A stretch of DNA of 64,000 bases from Acidobacteriota bacterium. GTDB lineage: Bacteria; Acidobacteriota; Blastocatellia; Pyrinomonadales; Pyrinomonadaceae. A program made the translations under genes and the position numbers. The notes below the pieces were generated by a model, which saw only the letters and a program-made list of their open reading frames with translations, ran no database searches and was not told the DNA's origin. The stretch is taken from the NCBI GenBank assembly GCA_019639115.1, contig JAHBSM010000005.1, forward strand, positions 1-64,000, read 5' to 3'. Below, piece after piece: positions 1 to 10,166 of the stretch. Each line of letters begins with the position of its first letter. Position 1 is the stretch's first letter.

Positions 1-1
1 G

Positions 2-181
2 GGCGGCGACAAGGACAATAGATTAGAAGTGCGCGATCGTTCGGACAAGATCGAACTCTATATAAACGGAAAAATGATCAGCTCGATCAAGAACGTTTAC
101 GGATACCCGAACGGGGTCGTCGGGCTGTATTCGGGTGACGGGATCGAGATCGCGTTCAAGGGGCTCGAGATCCGCAGGTAA
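2..181 (+). CDS. C-terminal end of a truncated protein, probably beta-sandwich
   Basis: An open frame enters from the left edge and stops with TAA at 179-181, leaving 59 residues. The visible tail alternates hydrophobic and charged residues (ELYINGKMI, VVGLYSGDG, IEIAFKGLEIR), as in the last strands of a concanavalin/laminin-G-like or DUF1080-type sandwich domain. That reading is inferred from the pattern only. The next gene starts five bases later on the same strand, so the two may be co-transcribed. The function is unknown because most of the protein lies outside the window. Confidence 0.6.
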   Translation, partial: GGDKDNRLEVRDRSDKIELYINGKMISSIKNVYGYPNGVVGLYSGDGIEIAFKGLEIRR

Positions 182-186
182 ACTAG

Positions 187-684
187 ATGAAGAATTGCCC
201 CAAGTGCAATCGGACCTACTCCGATCCGGATCTCAATTTTTGTCTCGAGGACGGCGAACTGCTGATGACAATGAGCAGCGACCCGTTTCAGCGACCATAT
301 GCGGACGATCCGCCGCCAACCGTCATAATGGATCAGGCCCGGATCACGAATCCGGTCAGCTGGTCTAACCAGGCGCAGCCGCCAATGCAATGGCAGCCGC
401 AGCAACTCGCTTCGGTCCCGTCGAGCCCGAATCAGACCCTGGGGATCGTCTCCCTTATTCTTGGTGTTTCATCTGTGACCGTCGGCTGGTGCTGTTGGAT
501 CGGTGTTCTTCTCGGGCCCGCAGCGATCGTGACGGGTGTAATTGGTCTAAGTCAGATAAAGAACGATCCCAGGACGTACGGCGGTAAAGGCTTAGCTATC
601 GCCGGAATAATTGCGGGGATCTTGTATCTCATACTGGCTGCGCTTCTGTTCATCGTTTCGATGCTCGGAAGTGCGTTCAACTAG
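187..684 (+). CDS. Zinc-ribbon and DUF4190 membrane protein
   Basis: This 165-residue protein begins with MKNCPKCNRTY and a further Cys in NFCLEDG, the incomplete zinc-ribbon style seen at the N-terminus of many acidobacterial membrane and kinase-associated proteins. A proline/glutamine-rich linker follows. Residues about 85-165 carry two strongly hydrophobic helices separated by a short loop with GLSQIK, which fits the DUF4190 family. The family has no established reaction. It sits between a truncated gene and an FHA-kinase gene (17-base gap), so a link to phospho-signalling is possible but is inferred from position only. Confidence 0.7.
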   Translation: MKNCPKCNRTYSDPDLNFCLEDGELLMTMSSDPFQRPYADDPPPTVIMDQARITNPVSWSNQAQPPMQWQPQQLASVPSSPNQTLGIVSLILGVSSVTVGWCCWIGVLLGPAAIVTGVIGLSQIKNDPRTYGGKGLAIAGIIAGILYLILAALLFIVSMLGSAFN

Positions 685-701
685 CCGGTATCCAGCCTCA
701 G

Positions 702-2009
702 ATGCGTGTAAGCCTCAATGTAATCGCAGGACCTCAAACGGGTCGAAAATTCGTATTCGATCAACACGACACGTTCATGATCGGCCGGAGCGAAGACGCT
801 CATTTTTGTCTTTCCCAGGACCGATTTTTTTCCCGGCACCATTGTCTGATCGAGATAGCTCCGCCGCAGGCCTTTCTTCGCGACCTCGGATCTACTAACG
901 GCACATTTGTTAACGGCATCCGTGTTGATGCCGCTCATCTGAAAAGCGGCGACAGGATACAGGGCGGCGAAACTGTACTCGAGCTTATTGTGTCGGCTGA
1001 CTCGGGATCGCATGCGGGCGCCGTGCTCGGAGAGCAGACCCAGCCTTCGCTTGTCAGCGTGACATGCTTGAACTGCTCGTCGCCTGCAACGGCCGAAACA
1101 TCTGCTTCAAGTGACCAGCTAACCTATATTTGCGACGAGTGCCGCGAGAAACTGAAACAGAACCCGCAGCCGATACCCGGATATCAAATGATCAGAGTCA
1201 TCGGCCAGGGCGGCATGGGCAGCGTAATGCTTGCGCGCTCGGAACGCGATGGCCGGGCCGTTGCGATCAAGACCCTATTGCCCGAGGTCGCAGTCAGCGA
1301 ACAGTCCGTTAAGCGATTCATGCGTGAGATCGAGGTGGCGGCTTCGCTCAAGCATCCGCATATAGTCGAATACATCGAACACGGGACGCATAACGGGATG
1401 GTCTTTCTGGTCACCGAGTTTGTCAACGGAATGGATGCTTCGCGTCTTGCAAAACATCGAAACGGCAAACTCCCGTGGCAGGAAGCTGTGCAGATAATCA
1501 GTCAGATGCTTGAGGCACTCGATCATGCTCACTCGCTCGGATTTGTTCATCGCGACATCAAAGAACAGAACATTCTTGTCGCCGGATCATTTCCGAATGC
1601 GACGGCCAAACTGACCGATTTCGGACTCTCAAAAAGTTACGTCCAGACGGGCATGAGCGGCGTTACGATGGTTGGCGACGTGGCCGGAACGATCGCGTAT
1701 ATGCCGCCCGAACAGGTGAAGGACTTCAAGGAGGTCAAGCCTCCGTCTGATATCTATTCTGTCGGCATGACTGCGTACAGCATGATAACAGGGGCCCATC
1801 CGCTCGACATTGGCCCAAAAGCCGGTATCAGCGAGACGGTCAAGGCAATATTCGAGAAGCCGATCATTCCTATCCATTCGCGTATCTCGGATGTACCGGT
1901 CAATGTAGGAGCGGTGATCGAGACCGCACTGGCAAAGCAGCCTGAACTGAGATGGCGATCTGCCGGAGCCATGCGCGAAGCACTCAACAATGCAGCAAGG
2001 TCAGGGTGA
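702..2009 (+). CDS. FHA domain-serine/threonine protein kinase fusion
   Basis: The 435-residue protein has an N-terminal FHA phosphothreonine-binding domain (about 25-97, with GRS, SRHH and GSTNGT). Next is a small four-cysteine ribbon (C122, C125, C144, C147), then a Hanks-type kinase. Kinase landmarks are the glycine loop GQGGMG at 168-173, the ATP lysine in AIK at 190, HRDIKEQN at 283-290, DFG at 306-308 and MPPEQ. No membrane segment is seen, so it is probably cytoplasmic. HRDIKEQN replaces the usual Pro-Glu-Asn with Glu-Gln-Asn, but the catalytic Asp, Lys and Asn are kept, so activity is expected. Its stop codon directly abuts that of the convergent SIS gene. Confidence 0.93.
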   Translation: MRVSLNVIAGPQTGRKFVFDQHDTFMIGRSEDAHFCLSQDRFFSRHHCLIEIAPPQAFLRDLGSTNGTFVNGIRVDAAHLKSGDRIQGGETVLELIVSADSGSHAGAVLGEQTQPSLVSVTCLNCSSPATAETSASSDQLTYICDECREKLKQNPQPIPGYQMIRVIGQGGMGSVMLARSERDGRAVAIKTLLPEVAVSEQSVKRFMREIEVAASLKHPHIVEYIEHGTHNGMVFLVTEFVNGMDASRLAKHRNGKLPWQEAVQIISQMLEALDHAHSLGFVHRDIKEQNILVAGSFPNATAKLTDFGLSKSYVQTGMSGVTMVGDVAGTIAYMPPEQVKDFKEVKPPSDIYSVGMTAYSMITGAHPLDIGPKAGISETVKAIFEKPIIPIHSRISDVPVNVGAVIETALAKQPELRWRSAGAMREALNNAARSG

Positions 2010-3038
2010 TCAAATTGTACTTGTGACCTTTGAAAGGGACCGGGGCGAATCAGGATCGAGACCTTTTGCCTCAGAAAGCATACAGGCGAACATCTGAGCC
2101 GGCACAATGAAAGGGATCGGCGACAGAAACTCATCGATCTCCGGCGACATCCTGAGCGATCTAGATGCTCTGACCGCTATATCCGGGTCATTGGTTATCG
2201 CGAGACAATCAGCGTGGAGATCCTTCAAGCTATCCAACAGGCCGCGACTGCCCGGAAGCGTTTGGCCCGTTGGCGCGAATAGGATGACGGGGAATCGCCT
2301 CTCGACCAGTGCCAGCGGCCCATGAAGAAAATCCGCCGACGAGAATCTCTCCGCGACAACATAACAGGTTTCCATCAGTTTGAGAGCAAGCTCATATGCG
2401 TTGCCGTAGTTCAACCCACGACCTACGACAACGCAATTGTCCATGAATAGGTAGCGTTCGACCAACGACCTGATCTCCTCGAGGAGCAGCAATGCATGAT
2501 CGGTCAGTTCGGGAATGCGCTCAATACCAAGGTCACGGCCGCCAAGTGCTCGAGCAAGCATATAGAAATGCAGCATTTGACCGGTATATGTCTTTGTAGC
2601 GGCAACCGAACGTTCGCGGCCTGCGTGGATCAAAAGAGTCTCGTCCACGATCCCGGCCATGGTCGAATCGCTTTCGTTCGTGATCCCGAGCGTCATTGCA
2701 CCTGAAGAGCGCGCCGACTCGAGAACAAGATTGATGTCCGAGCCTTCGCCAGATTGCGAGACGCCGACCACGAGCGCCCGCTTGAGATCGAGTTTCGCGC
2801 CGTAAAGAGTGTGAACTGAAGGTGCAGCCAGCGACACCGGGATGCCGGTGGTAGTTTCGATGAGGTATCTGCCGAAGAGTGCCGCATTGTCCGAACTCCC
2901 ACGAGCAACAAGCAGGACGAGATCTATTTCTCTCGAACCAAGTAGCTGCTCAAGTCTGCGATACTTTTCGGCCTCGGCGGTAAGTGTGCGCTCGAGCGCC
3001 GAAGGCTGCTCAACGATCTCGGACAACATTATCGACAT
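2010..3038 (-). CDS. Double-SIS phosphosugar protein, GlmS-isomerase/NagB-II type
   Basis: This 342-residue protein resembles the isomerase half of glucosamine-6-phosphate synthase without the glutaminase domain. Phosphosugar-binding motifs are ARGSSDNAA, VSQSGEGSD and SVAATKTYTGQ, matching the two SIS repeats. Members of this size include glucosamine-6-phosphate deaminases (NagB-II) and AgaS-like enzymes, so it may interconvert fructose-6-phosphate and glucosamine-6-phosphate or a related amino sugar. The substrate cannot be fixed from sequence. It lies downstream of alanine racemase on the same strand, which would suit supply or recycling of peptidoglycan sugars. An alternative start exists three codons later. 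Confidence 0.82.
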   Translation of the reverse strand: MSIMLSEIVEQPSALERTLTAEAEKYRRLEQLLGSREIDLVLLVARGSSDNAALFGRYLIETTTGIPVSLAAPSVHTLYGAKLDLKRALVVGVSQSGEGSDINLVLESARSSGAMTLGITNESDSTMAGIVDETLLIHAGRERSVAATKTYTGQMLHFYMLARALGGRDLGIERIPELTDHALLLLEEIRSLVERYLFMDNCVVVGRGLNYGNAYELALKLMETCYVVAERFSSADFLHGPLALVERRFPVILFAPTGQTLPGSRGLLDSLKDLHADCLAITNDPDIAVRASRSLRMSPEIDEFLSPIPFIVPAQMFACMLSEAKGLDPDSPRSLSKVTSTI

Positions 3039-3082
3039 TACGTCGATAATATAGCATTTGCTGATAGTAAGAGAAACTTCGA

Positions 3083-4234
3083 TCAGCCTGAGTTATCGTC
3101 TTCGGTAGATGAAAAACTCCTCGGTATGCGGCTGCGCCCGAAAGAACACGTGATCTCGTAGGAGATCGTGTCCGAAATACCTGCTATATCCTCGGCTCGG
3201 ATATTCAAGCCTCCTTGTTGACCGACGACCACGACTTCGTCGCCGGGTTGGGTCCCTGTGATATCAGTGACGTCAACGATGATCCAGTCCATTGAAACGC
3301 GGCCCACAATTGGAACTTTTTGCGATCTGATGATCACCTCTCCCCGATTCGAAAGCGACCGCGGCAGCCCGTCGGCATAACCGATCGGAATGGTCGCAAT
3401 GACCGAATCACGCACAGTGCGGAATGTGCGGCCGTAGCCGAGCGTTTCGCCCGATACTACCTGTTTTATCAATCCAACAACCGAAGTTATTGTCATCACA
3501 GGCCTGAGGTCCGGTACAGGTATTCCGGGCGGTAGTACATCGCCGCCCAGTCCGTAAAGTATGCCGCCCAAACGTACAAAGCCGCGCCGTGCATCCGCAT
3601 GTGCGACGGCACCCGGCGAGTTTGCCAGATCGATGATCTGCGGGAATATAGAGTGGTCGGAAAATATCCGCAGCGACTCGTCGAATCGAGCCGTTTGAAG
3701 TCGTGTGTAATCATCCTGAGCGGGATCATCGGCCGCCGCAAAGTGGGTCATGATGCCTTCGACTGACAGATTGGCCATCCGGCTCAATGCCTGAGCCATT
3801 GCCGGCACCTTCTCCATCGGTACTCCGACTCGGCCCATGCCCGTGTCTACTTTGATATGTACCGGACAAACGATACCGCGAGCGGCAGCGGCAGTATTAA
3901 GCCTAAGGGCGGAGTCGGTGTCGAAAATGGCCGGTGTGATCGATTCCCGCAGGATCAAATCTTCCTGACCGGGCCAGAAACCACCAAGTGAGAGAATTCG
4001 ACCCTTGACACCCGCTTCGCGGATCTCCAGGGCTTCTTCAGGCAGAGCAACACCAAACCAACGGACTCCTTCGGACTCAAGGCGTTTTGAACATTCGCGG
4101 GCTCCGTGGCCATATGCATCGGCCTTGACTATCGCCATACACTCCGACGCAGTAAAACGTCTCGACGAGTGCAGATTATACGACAGCGCGTCGAGGTCGA
4201 TCTGGCATTTTGTTGGTCGGTTCGGGTTTCTCAA
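3083..4234 (-). CDS. alr: Alanine racemase
   Basis: This PLP-dependent enzyme makes D-alanine for peptidoglycan. The 383-residue length is usual for the family. The PLP lysine lies in AIVKADAYGHGA near the N-terminus and the catalytic tyrosine lies in the GYGRTF region. IPIGYADGLPR and VSMDW are further family signatures. It follows the acyl-CoA carboxylase gene by 91 bases and precedes the SIS gene by 44 bases, all on the minus strand, so the three may share a transcript. No unusual residues were seen. Confidence 0.97.
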   Translation of the reverse strand: MRNPNRPTKCQIDLDALSYNLHSSRRFTASECMAIVKADAYGHGARECSKRLESEGVRWFGVALPEEALEIREAGVKGRILSLGGFWPGQEDLILRESITPAIFDTDSALRLNTAAAARGIVCPVHIKVDTGMGRVGVPMEKVPAMAQALSRMANLSVEGIMTHFAAADDPAQDDYTRLQTARFDESLRIFSDHSIFPQIIDLANSPGAVAHADARRGFVRLGGILYGLGGDVLPPGIPVPDLRPVMTITSVVGLIKQVVSGETLGYGRTFRTVRDSVIATIPIGYADGLPRSLSNRGEVIIRSQKVPIVGRVSMDWIIVDVTDITGTQPGDEVVVVGQQGGLNIRAEDIAGISDTISYEITCSFGRSRIPRSFSSTEDDNSG

Positions 4235-4325
4235 TAGTTAAAGTGGTTTCGCGAAAATAGACCGTAAATCCTGCGAAAAAGTAGGATGGGAATGCCAGAA
4301 ACGACGTTTAATGTTGCACATGAGG

Positions 4326-5891
4326 TCAAAGCGGAATATTTCCGTGCTTTCTCGGGGGATTGCTGTCTCTCTTTGAACCGAGCATGCGCAGAGCCCTTAT
4401 CAATTTAGGACGCGTGAACTTTGGCTCGATGACCTCATCAATGAATCCGTGCTCGGCGGCCACGTATGGGTTCGCGAACTTATCGTTGTATTCGTCGATT
4501 ATCCGCTGACGAGTCTCTTCGGGGTTCGTCGTGTCGGCAAGATCCTTTCGATAGAGTATCCCGACAGCACCTTCGGCTCCCATGACGGCGATCTCTGCAG
4601 TTGGATATGCAAAATTGACATCGGTCCGGATGTGCTTAGATGCCATCACGCAGTAGGCACCGCCGTAAGCTTTGCGGGTTATGACGGTGATCTTGGGCAC
4701 GGTCGCCTCTGCGAACGCGTATAGCAGCTTGGCCCCGTGACGAATGATACCGAAATGCTCCTGATCGACCCCGGGAAGAAATCCCGGAACATCCTCGAAA
4801 GTGATCAGCGGAATATTGAAGCAGTCGCAAAACCGAACGAATCGAGCTGCTTTCACTGAGGCGTCAATATCCAGAACACCTGCAAGGTATGCTGGCTGAT
4901 TGGCTACAATTCCGACCGGACGCCCACCGAGACGAGCAAATCCGATCACAATATTTGGCGCATAATGCTCCTGTACCTCAAAGAAATAATTCTCATCCAC
5001 AACGGTCCGTACGATCTCACGGATGTCATAGGGCTGCGACGCTGATTCGGGAACGAGATCGTTAAGTTTCTCGTCGATCCGATCGTCAGGATCCGAGGTC
5101 GCAGTGATCGGAGGGTCGTCAAGATTGTTAGCAGGAATGAAGGAGAGGAGCTCGCGAGTTATCAGCAATGCCTGTGCGTCGGAGTCAGCTGCAAAATGAG
5201 CAACGCCCGAACGGGCGTTATGCGTCATCGCTCCGCCCAATTCGTCCTTCGTAACGTCTTCGTGCGTGACGGTCTTGATAACGTCGGGGCCGGTAATGAA
5301 CATGTAAGACGTGTCCTTGACCATAACGTTAAAATCAGTGATCGCCGGACTGTAAACGGCGCCGCCGGCGCATGGGCCGAGAATACAGCTGATCTGCGGT
5401 ACGACCCCGCTTGCCAGGGTATTTCGAAGAAATATATCGGCGTAACCGCCCAAGGAAACGACCCCTTCCTGTATCCTGGCTCCGCCTGAATCGTTAAGAC
5501 CGACGATCGGAGCTCCAACCTTCATCGCCAGGTCCATTACCTTGCAGATCTTTTTCGCGTGCGTCTCCGAGAGCGACCCTCCAAACACCGTAAAATCCTG
5601 AGCGAAAACGAACACTTCGCGACCGTCCACAAGGCCGTGGCCGGTGATGACGCCGTCGCCGGGGAACCGCTGCTTGTCCAGCCCGAAATCGGTAGAACGA
5701 TGCACGACAAACTTGTCAAACTCTTCGAATGATCCCTCGTCAAGGAACAGATCGATCCTCTCGCGAGCGGTCATTTTACCGGCCGAGTGCTGCTTTTCGA
5801 GGCGATCCGGCCCGCCGCCGAGTTCCGCATTGCTGGAGCGTTGTTTGAGATCGTCGATCTTCGAAACGGTTCGTTTTTCAGGCTGCATCAC
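4326..5891 (-). CDS. Acyl-CoA carboxylase carboxyltransferase subunit (propionyl/methylmalonyl-CoA type)
   Basis: The 521-residue protein has the two crotonase-like halves of a biotin-dependent carboxyltransferase. Markers are [34 protein letters not shown] and [12 protein letters not shown]. It would transfer carboxyl from carboxybiotin to propionyl-CoA (or another acyl-CoA), or act in a methylmalonyl-CoA decarboxylase. The family fit is firm and the substrate is not. No biotin carboxylase or biotin carrier gene is nearby, so partners must lie elsewhere. It is divergent from the SpoU methyltransferase gene across 57 bases. Confidence 0.92.
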   Translation of the reverse strand: MMQPEKRTVSKIDDLKQRSSNAELGGGPDRLEKQHSAGKMTARERIDLFLDEGSFEEFDKFVVHRSTDFGLDKQRFPGDGVITGHGLVDGREVFVFAQDFTVFGGSLSETHAKKICKVMDLAMKVGAPIVGLNDSGGARIQEGVVSLGGYADIFLRNTLASGVVPQISCILGPCAGGAVYSPAITDFNVMVKDTSYMFITGPDVIKTVTHEDVTKDELGGAMTHNARSGVAHFAADSDAQALLITRELLSFIPANNLDDPPITATSDPDDRIDEKLNDLVPESASQPYDIREIVRTVVDENYFFEVQEHYAPNIVIGFARLGGRPVGIVANQPAYLAGVLDIDASVKAARFVRFCDCFNIPLITFEDVPGFLPGVDQEHFGIIRHGAKLLYAFAEATVPKITVITRKAYGGAYCVMASKHIRTDVNFAYPTAEIAVMGAEGAVGILYRKDLADTTNPEETRQRIIDEYNDKFANPYVAAEHGFIDEVIEPKFTRPKLIRALRMLGSKRDSNPPRKHGNIPL

Positions 5892-5948
5892 GCATAAGTT
5901 TAGCTATTTCGCGGGCATTTTCAACCCCGATGACTTAAACTATCTGCC

Positions 5949-6761
5949 GTGCCGTCAAGTAATATCATTGCAAGTAAAGACAATCCGAGACTCGTCAAAT
6001 TAAGACGGATCCGTGACGGACGCGATCGCGAACGCATTTTTATCGAAGGGCGTCGGCTGACTGACGAAGCATTTGCGGCGGGCCTCGCGAATATTGAATG
6101 TTTCATTAGGGAAGACCGGTACACCTCAGATCTTAGGGGCCAGATTGATCAGCTTTTGGGTGAACGAGCGTTCGTCGTCAAAGAAAAGATCTTTCGATCA
6201 CTCGCCGATACGGCCGAGTCCCAAGGCATCATCTTGACGGCCGACAGGCCTTCGTACCGGCCTGCGGACGTATTCTCCAGATTCAAGAATGAGAACTGCG
6301 TCCCAATTGCCGTCATGATGGAGTCGGCAAACAACCCTTCGAACGTCGGAGCGGTCATAAGGACGGCAGCGGCCGCCGGGGCAGCGGGAGTGATCGTGTC
6401 CGGCGGCTCGGCCGATCCGTTCTCTCCTAAGTCACTTCGAGCGTCCATGGGTGCCGCATTTCGTATCCCGGTGGCCGAGTCTCAGGACGTCGCCGACATA
6501 CTTGATGCGGCCCGCAAGGCCGGCTGCAGGCTCGTAGGCACCAGCCCGGCCGGCGGTTCGGACATCTTTACCGCAGACGTCACAGCCAAGACGTTATACA
6601 TATTTGGCTCCGAGGCACACGGTATGACGGAAGAGACCGCAGCACAAATGGACAGCGCCGTCAGGATCCCGATGGCCGAAACCGAGAGCCTCAATCTTGC
6701 CGTCGCCTGCGGCGTCATATTGTTCGAGGCTGCCAGGAAATTAAGCGGTTCAATGAATTAG
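5949..6761 (+). CDS. SpoU/TrmH-family RNA 2'-O-methyltransferase
   Basis: This 270-residue protein probably methylates a ribose in rRNA or tRNA using SAM. Residues about 1-90 form the small substrate-binding domain (SKDNPRLVKLRRI, FIEGRRL). The C-terminal half has the three SPOUT knot motifs: NPSNVGAVIRTA, FGSEAHGM and ESLNLAVACGVI. The exact target cannot be assigned. The start follows directly from the divergent carboxylase promoter region. The last four bases overlap the end of the convergent PP2C gene. Confidence 0.9.
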   Translation: MPSSNIIASKDNPRLVKLRRIRDGRDRERIFIEGRRLTDEAFAAGLANIECFIREDRYTSDLRGQIDQLLGERAFVVKEKIFRSLADTAESQGIILTADRPSYRPADVFSRFKNENCVPIAVMMESANNPSNVGAVIRTAAAAGAAGVIVSGGSADPFSPKSLRASMGAAFRIPVAESQDVADILDAARKAGCRLVGTSPAGGSDIFTADVTAKTLYIFGSEAHGMTEETAAQMDSAVRIPMAETESLNLAVACGVILFEAARKLSGSMN

Positions 6762-8428
6762 CGCTTGGTATTAGCCGACGGGGCTGCCGACGGATTCGTG
6801 ATACCAAGTTCCTTTCTCACCATCCCCTGTATGGTCGTATCGCTCGTAACGGCCAGCATGAGAGCTATATCGTTCTTGATAACTTCCGCATTCGCCGGAT
6901 CGATCCCGTCGAATCGATTCTTTGATTCCGTGAATGCCGTTCGAGCCTTTGGAAAATCACCCGACAGCAGGTAAGCGCGGCCTATCAGGTAATAATCCTC
7001 CGCGTCCTGCGGGTCAGGGTTGGTCTTGACATAACGTTCGGGGTCGGCATCCACGGCCCGGCGGTTCTCCTCGAACGTGCTCAGCGGTATATTTGCCGCC
7101 TTCATTTCTTCTATCGCCGGCGTTCTAGGTTCAGCCCCTCGGATAAGGAAATGATAAGCGCCGATCCCTATCACTGCTCCTAAAAGCAGCGAAACGATCG
7201 CGAATGCAAGCGAAAATGTTGGCGTTCCGCGGCTTTCATCGATTTCAGGAGCTATCCTGAACATCGACTCATCCCGCGTATCGAGAGGCTCACGGACGGG
7301 CGATCCCTCAACCGTTTCGACAGCCGGAGCAGAGTCTGCGGGCTCTTCGATAAGTTCTACAGGTTCGGGTTCCGCAACAGTTGACGGTTCGAGGTCCGCA
7401 TTGGTGATGACAGCATTTTCCGAACTGTTCTGGTCGTTCTCCGGTTCCGCAGGCTCGCTTGTTTCAAGTGTGTTCAGATCGTCAGCCTCGTGACCAGTAT
7501 CGCGATCGACTATATCGTCCGGCGGAATGGGGGAGTCGCTACTCGGACTGTCGAAGATCCCAAGGATGTCGTCGTCTTCGACCTGAGCGGCAGGGGCAGG
7601 GGACGACGCCGGTTTTAGGCTCGCGACCGTGATCAATTCGTCGTCAAAAAGTTCGTCGGATACGGTGCCGCCGACCTGACCCGGAGCCCGGTCATATCTG
7701 ACAATGACTGCCGTCAGATTGTCTTCTGCACCACGTTGATAGCACATCTCGCGAATACGAGCGCACTTTGCAAAGAGGTCGTCGCTGCCGGCAAGAAGCT
7801 CTGCCAGCTCACCATCGCGAATATGACGCGTCACGCCATCCGAACAAAGAAGGAAAGTGCAAGGACCGACGAGGCGTTCGGATCTGATGTCGATCTCAAC
7901 CGTCGGTTCGGCTCCGAGTGCGCGATTGATAATATTCTTTGCCGGGTGGTTCTCTGCCTCTTCTTCGGTTAGCCGTCCGGCGCGAACCTCTTCAGCAACG
8001 ACCGAATGGTCCTCGGTCTCGCGGTGCAGCACGCCCGATCCGTCCAGCCGATAGAGACGACTGTCGCCCGCATGAGCAACTGTTGCGATATCCCCGTCGA
8101 TATGTAATGCGACCACCGTTGTGGCCATATGTGTCAATTGGGGCAGCTCTGCCGCCATTTGATGGATGGCCGCATTCGCCTGGACCAGTGCCAGCCGCAT
8201 CGTGTCTTGAGGGTTGGCATTCTCGGTTCTGTTGTTGAATGCTTCACTCAAGACCTCCATGGCCATTTGTGACGCCACGTCTCCGGCCTGGGCACCGCCG
8301 ACTCCGTCAGCTACCGCGAAAATGCCGTTCTCCGGTGAATCAAGATAGGAGTCCTCGTTCTGAGGTCGTTTTTCGCTTAGGCCTCGGTCCGAGATCGATG
8401 CTGATGAGAGTTCGGCTGAATTTGGCAT
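6758..8428 (-). CDS. Membrane-anchored PP2C-type protein phosphatase
   Basis: The 556-residue protein removes phosphate from Ser/Thr residues. The PPM domain covers about residues 10-247 with metal-binding motifs QNEDS, ADGVGG (40-45), HAGDSRLY, CSDGVT and EDNLTA. A long acidic, Pro/Ser/Glu-rich linker leads to one membrane helix (about 405-429), then a roughly 125-residue outer part with TPR-like content. This PPM-linker-helix-outer layout resembles PstP of actinobacteria. It is the last gene of the minus-strand FhaA-PBP-RodA cluster, after a 42-base gap, and is the likely antagonist of the kinases at 702 and 18567. Confidence 0.93.
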   Translation of the reverse strand: MPNSAELSSASISDRGLSEKRPQNEDSYLDSPENGIFAVADGVGGAQAGDVASQMAMEVLSEAFNNRTENANPQDTMRLALVQANAAIHQMAAELPQLTHMATTVVALHIDGDIATVAHAGDSRLYRLDGSGVLHRETEDHSVVAEEVRAGRLTEEEAENHPAKNIINRALGAEPTVEIDIRSERLVGPCTFLLCSDGVTRHIRDGELAELLAGSDDLFAKCARIREMCYQRGAEDNLTAVIVRYDRAPGQVGGTVSDELFDDELITVASLKPASSPAPAAQVEDDDILGIFDSPSSDSPIPPDDIVDRDTGHEADDLNTLETSEPAEPENDQNSSENAVITNADLEPSTVAEPEPVELIEEPADSAPAVETVEGSPVREPLDTRDESMFRIAPEIDESRGTPTFSLAFAIVSLLLGAVIGIGAYHFLIRGAEPRTPAIEEMKAANIPLSTFEENRRAVDADPERYVKTNPDPQDAEDYYLIGRAYLLSGDFPKARTAFTESKNRFDGIDPANAEVIKNDIALMLAVTSDTTIQGMVRKELGITNPSAAPSANTKR

Positions 8429-8470
8429 ACCGGTAATTCTCCTGATGAGCTACAACCTCACTATTATAGA

Positions 8471-10159
8471 TTATTTAGGAAGAATGTGCTCAGGTTGTAC
8501 TTCAAGTTGGTCACGAGCCAGATCCAACTCGTTTCTATGTGCAAATGCCAACAGCATACCAAGCATGGCAAAACTTGTGATCAGGCTGAATCCGCCGTGG
8601 CTCACAAAGGGCAGCGTGATACCGGTCATCGGAAGAGCGCGCGTAATGCCGCCGATGTTTACGAGGGCCTGGACCGTAATAAAAGCCGTCAGTCCGGCGC
8701 AGCAAAGCTTGCTGAACATATCCCGAGCGTCGCGAGCGATACGGATGCCGGCCAATGCAAATAAGAACAGGGCAAAGATTACCAACAACCCGCCGGAAAG
8801 TCCAAGCTCTTCTCCGATCGCCGCGAAGATGTAATCGGAATCAGACACAGGTATCAATTCTGGATAGCCGAGACCGAAACCACGCCCCGTGACTCCGCCA
8901 GATGCTATGCCAAACGTCGCTTGGGCCGGCTGAAAAGCGAGAATGTCAAACCATGCATCGATGTTTATCGTTCGTCTCAGAGCGGGATCCGCTTCGATCA
9001 TTGTCGGAAGCTCGGGGTCCTTCTCTACAAGCTTGCGATAGTAGTCGTCATAGCTCTGCTTCCACCAGGCAGTTTCGGGATCGGGCGGATCGAATCCGTC
9101 CAGCCAAAGGTGGAACCGCTGCTGGATTCGGTCCGGAAGTACGCTCTTTACAGGCGAGGCTATAGTCGGCAGGAGAGGGATCTTCTCTTGCGTGTCTTTG
9201 GGAAGTGCTCCTACAACCAGAACGGAAATTATCAACAGGACCGATCCGATAAAGACTGCGCGCTGCGCGGTTCTGCGTACGGCAACAAGGTAAAGCGTTG
9301 CATAAACCGAGCTGAAAACCATCATCTGGCCAAAATCCTTAAGGATAAAGAAAGGGAAGAATGGCAGCAATGCCATAACGACCAGAGGGAGAAGGTCCCG
9401 CGTACGGGGAATTCCCCAATATGTCTTGGCTAGATTGCTGTAAAGCACAGCCAGCACCGCAGCGAAACCGATCAGGAAGGGGATCTTTGAGAGTTCCCAG
9501 GGCGTAAGCCCGTCGCCAAATTTACCGGCTCGGGACCAAATTGCGGCAGCAAAAAGCGGTATCAGCGTAATAAGAACTATCGAAAATCCGTTGGATCGCA
9601 ACAACGCCTGTATGTGATCGCGCCTAACCAACAGGAAGCATCCGACCATAGCGACCAATGCCAGCAGCGGATTGATAGAGTTTCCCGAAAATAGAACGTC
9701 GGCAAGTCCGACCGATGACGGACGCGGCGTTTCAGCAGACAGATCGACCGGCGAGGGCGGAGTCGAGGGAAGCCCCATGATCGACTTTTTCTCAGCCGAA
9801 TAATTCTCTTGGATATAGTGGAGCTGCTGCGTTCTTATCTTCTGCTGCCGGGCCTCGGCCTTGTCGCGTCTTGAGGTATATTCCGGATCGCTAAAAAGCC
9901 GGTATTGGACGGTCAAGCCGATAGAGAACAACAGAACCGCGACTGTAAAGACAGTATAAGACGAGCGATATTTGAACACGCGAGCCAACACAGGAGGCAC
10001 GAACGCCAATGCAACGATCAACGCCAGGTTGCGCCAAGCGGCCACTGCAGATGCCTCGTATCCTCGGATCAGAGCAGCATAGTAGATAGCATAATGGCCG
10101 ACCGCGGCGAAGCCGGCTATCATCAAGATCAGAAAAAAGTGAGCAGAGGGGCGTTTCAT
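8471..10159 (-). CDS. FtsW/RodA/SpoVE-family glycan polymerase
   Basis: This polytopic inner-membrane protein should polymerise lipid II into glycan strands with the class B PBP encoded just upstream (7-base gap). The C-terminal half carries the family signature from GFGLGYPELIPVSDSD through FAAIGEELGLSGG. At 562 residues it is long for the family. The extra length is a charged loop of about 80 residues near 100-170 (many Lys, Arg, Gln, Pro) between early membrane helices. By neighbourhood it is closer to the RodA of actinobacterial PstP clusters than to division FtsW, but that assignment is inferred. Confidence 0.92.
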   Translation of the reverse strand: MKRPSAHFFLILMIAGFAAVGHYAIYYAALIRGYEASAVAAWRNLALIVALAFVPPVLARVFKYRSSYTVFTVAVLLFSIGLTVQYRLFSDPEYTSRRDKAEARQQKIRTQQLHYIQENYSAEKKSIMGLPSTPPSPVDLSAETPRPSSVGLADVLFSGNSINPLLALVAMVGCFLLVRRDHIQALLRSNGFSIVLITLIPLFAAAIWSRAGKFGDGLTPWELSKIPFLIGFAAVLAVLYSNLAKTYWGIPRTRDLLPLVVMALLPFFPFFILKDFGQMMVFSSVYATLYLVAVRRTAQRAVFIGSVLLIISVLVVGALPKDTQEKIPLLPTIASPVKSVLPDRIQQRFHLWLDGFDPPDPETAWWKQSYDDYYRKLVEKDPELPTMIEADPALRRTINIDAWFDILAFQPAQATFGIASGGVTGRGFGLGYPELIPVSDSDYIFAAIGEELGLSGGLLVIFALFLFALAGIRIARDARDMFSKLCCAGLTAFITVQALVNIGGITRALPMTGITLPFVSHGGFSLITSFAMLGMLLAFAHRNELDLARDQLEVQPEHILPK

Positions 10160-10166
10160 TCAGATA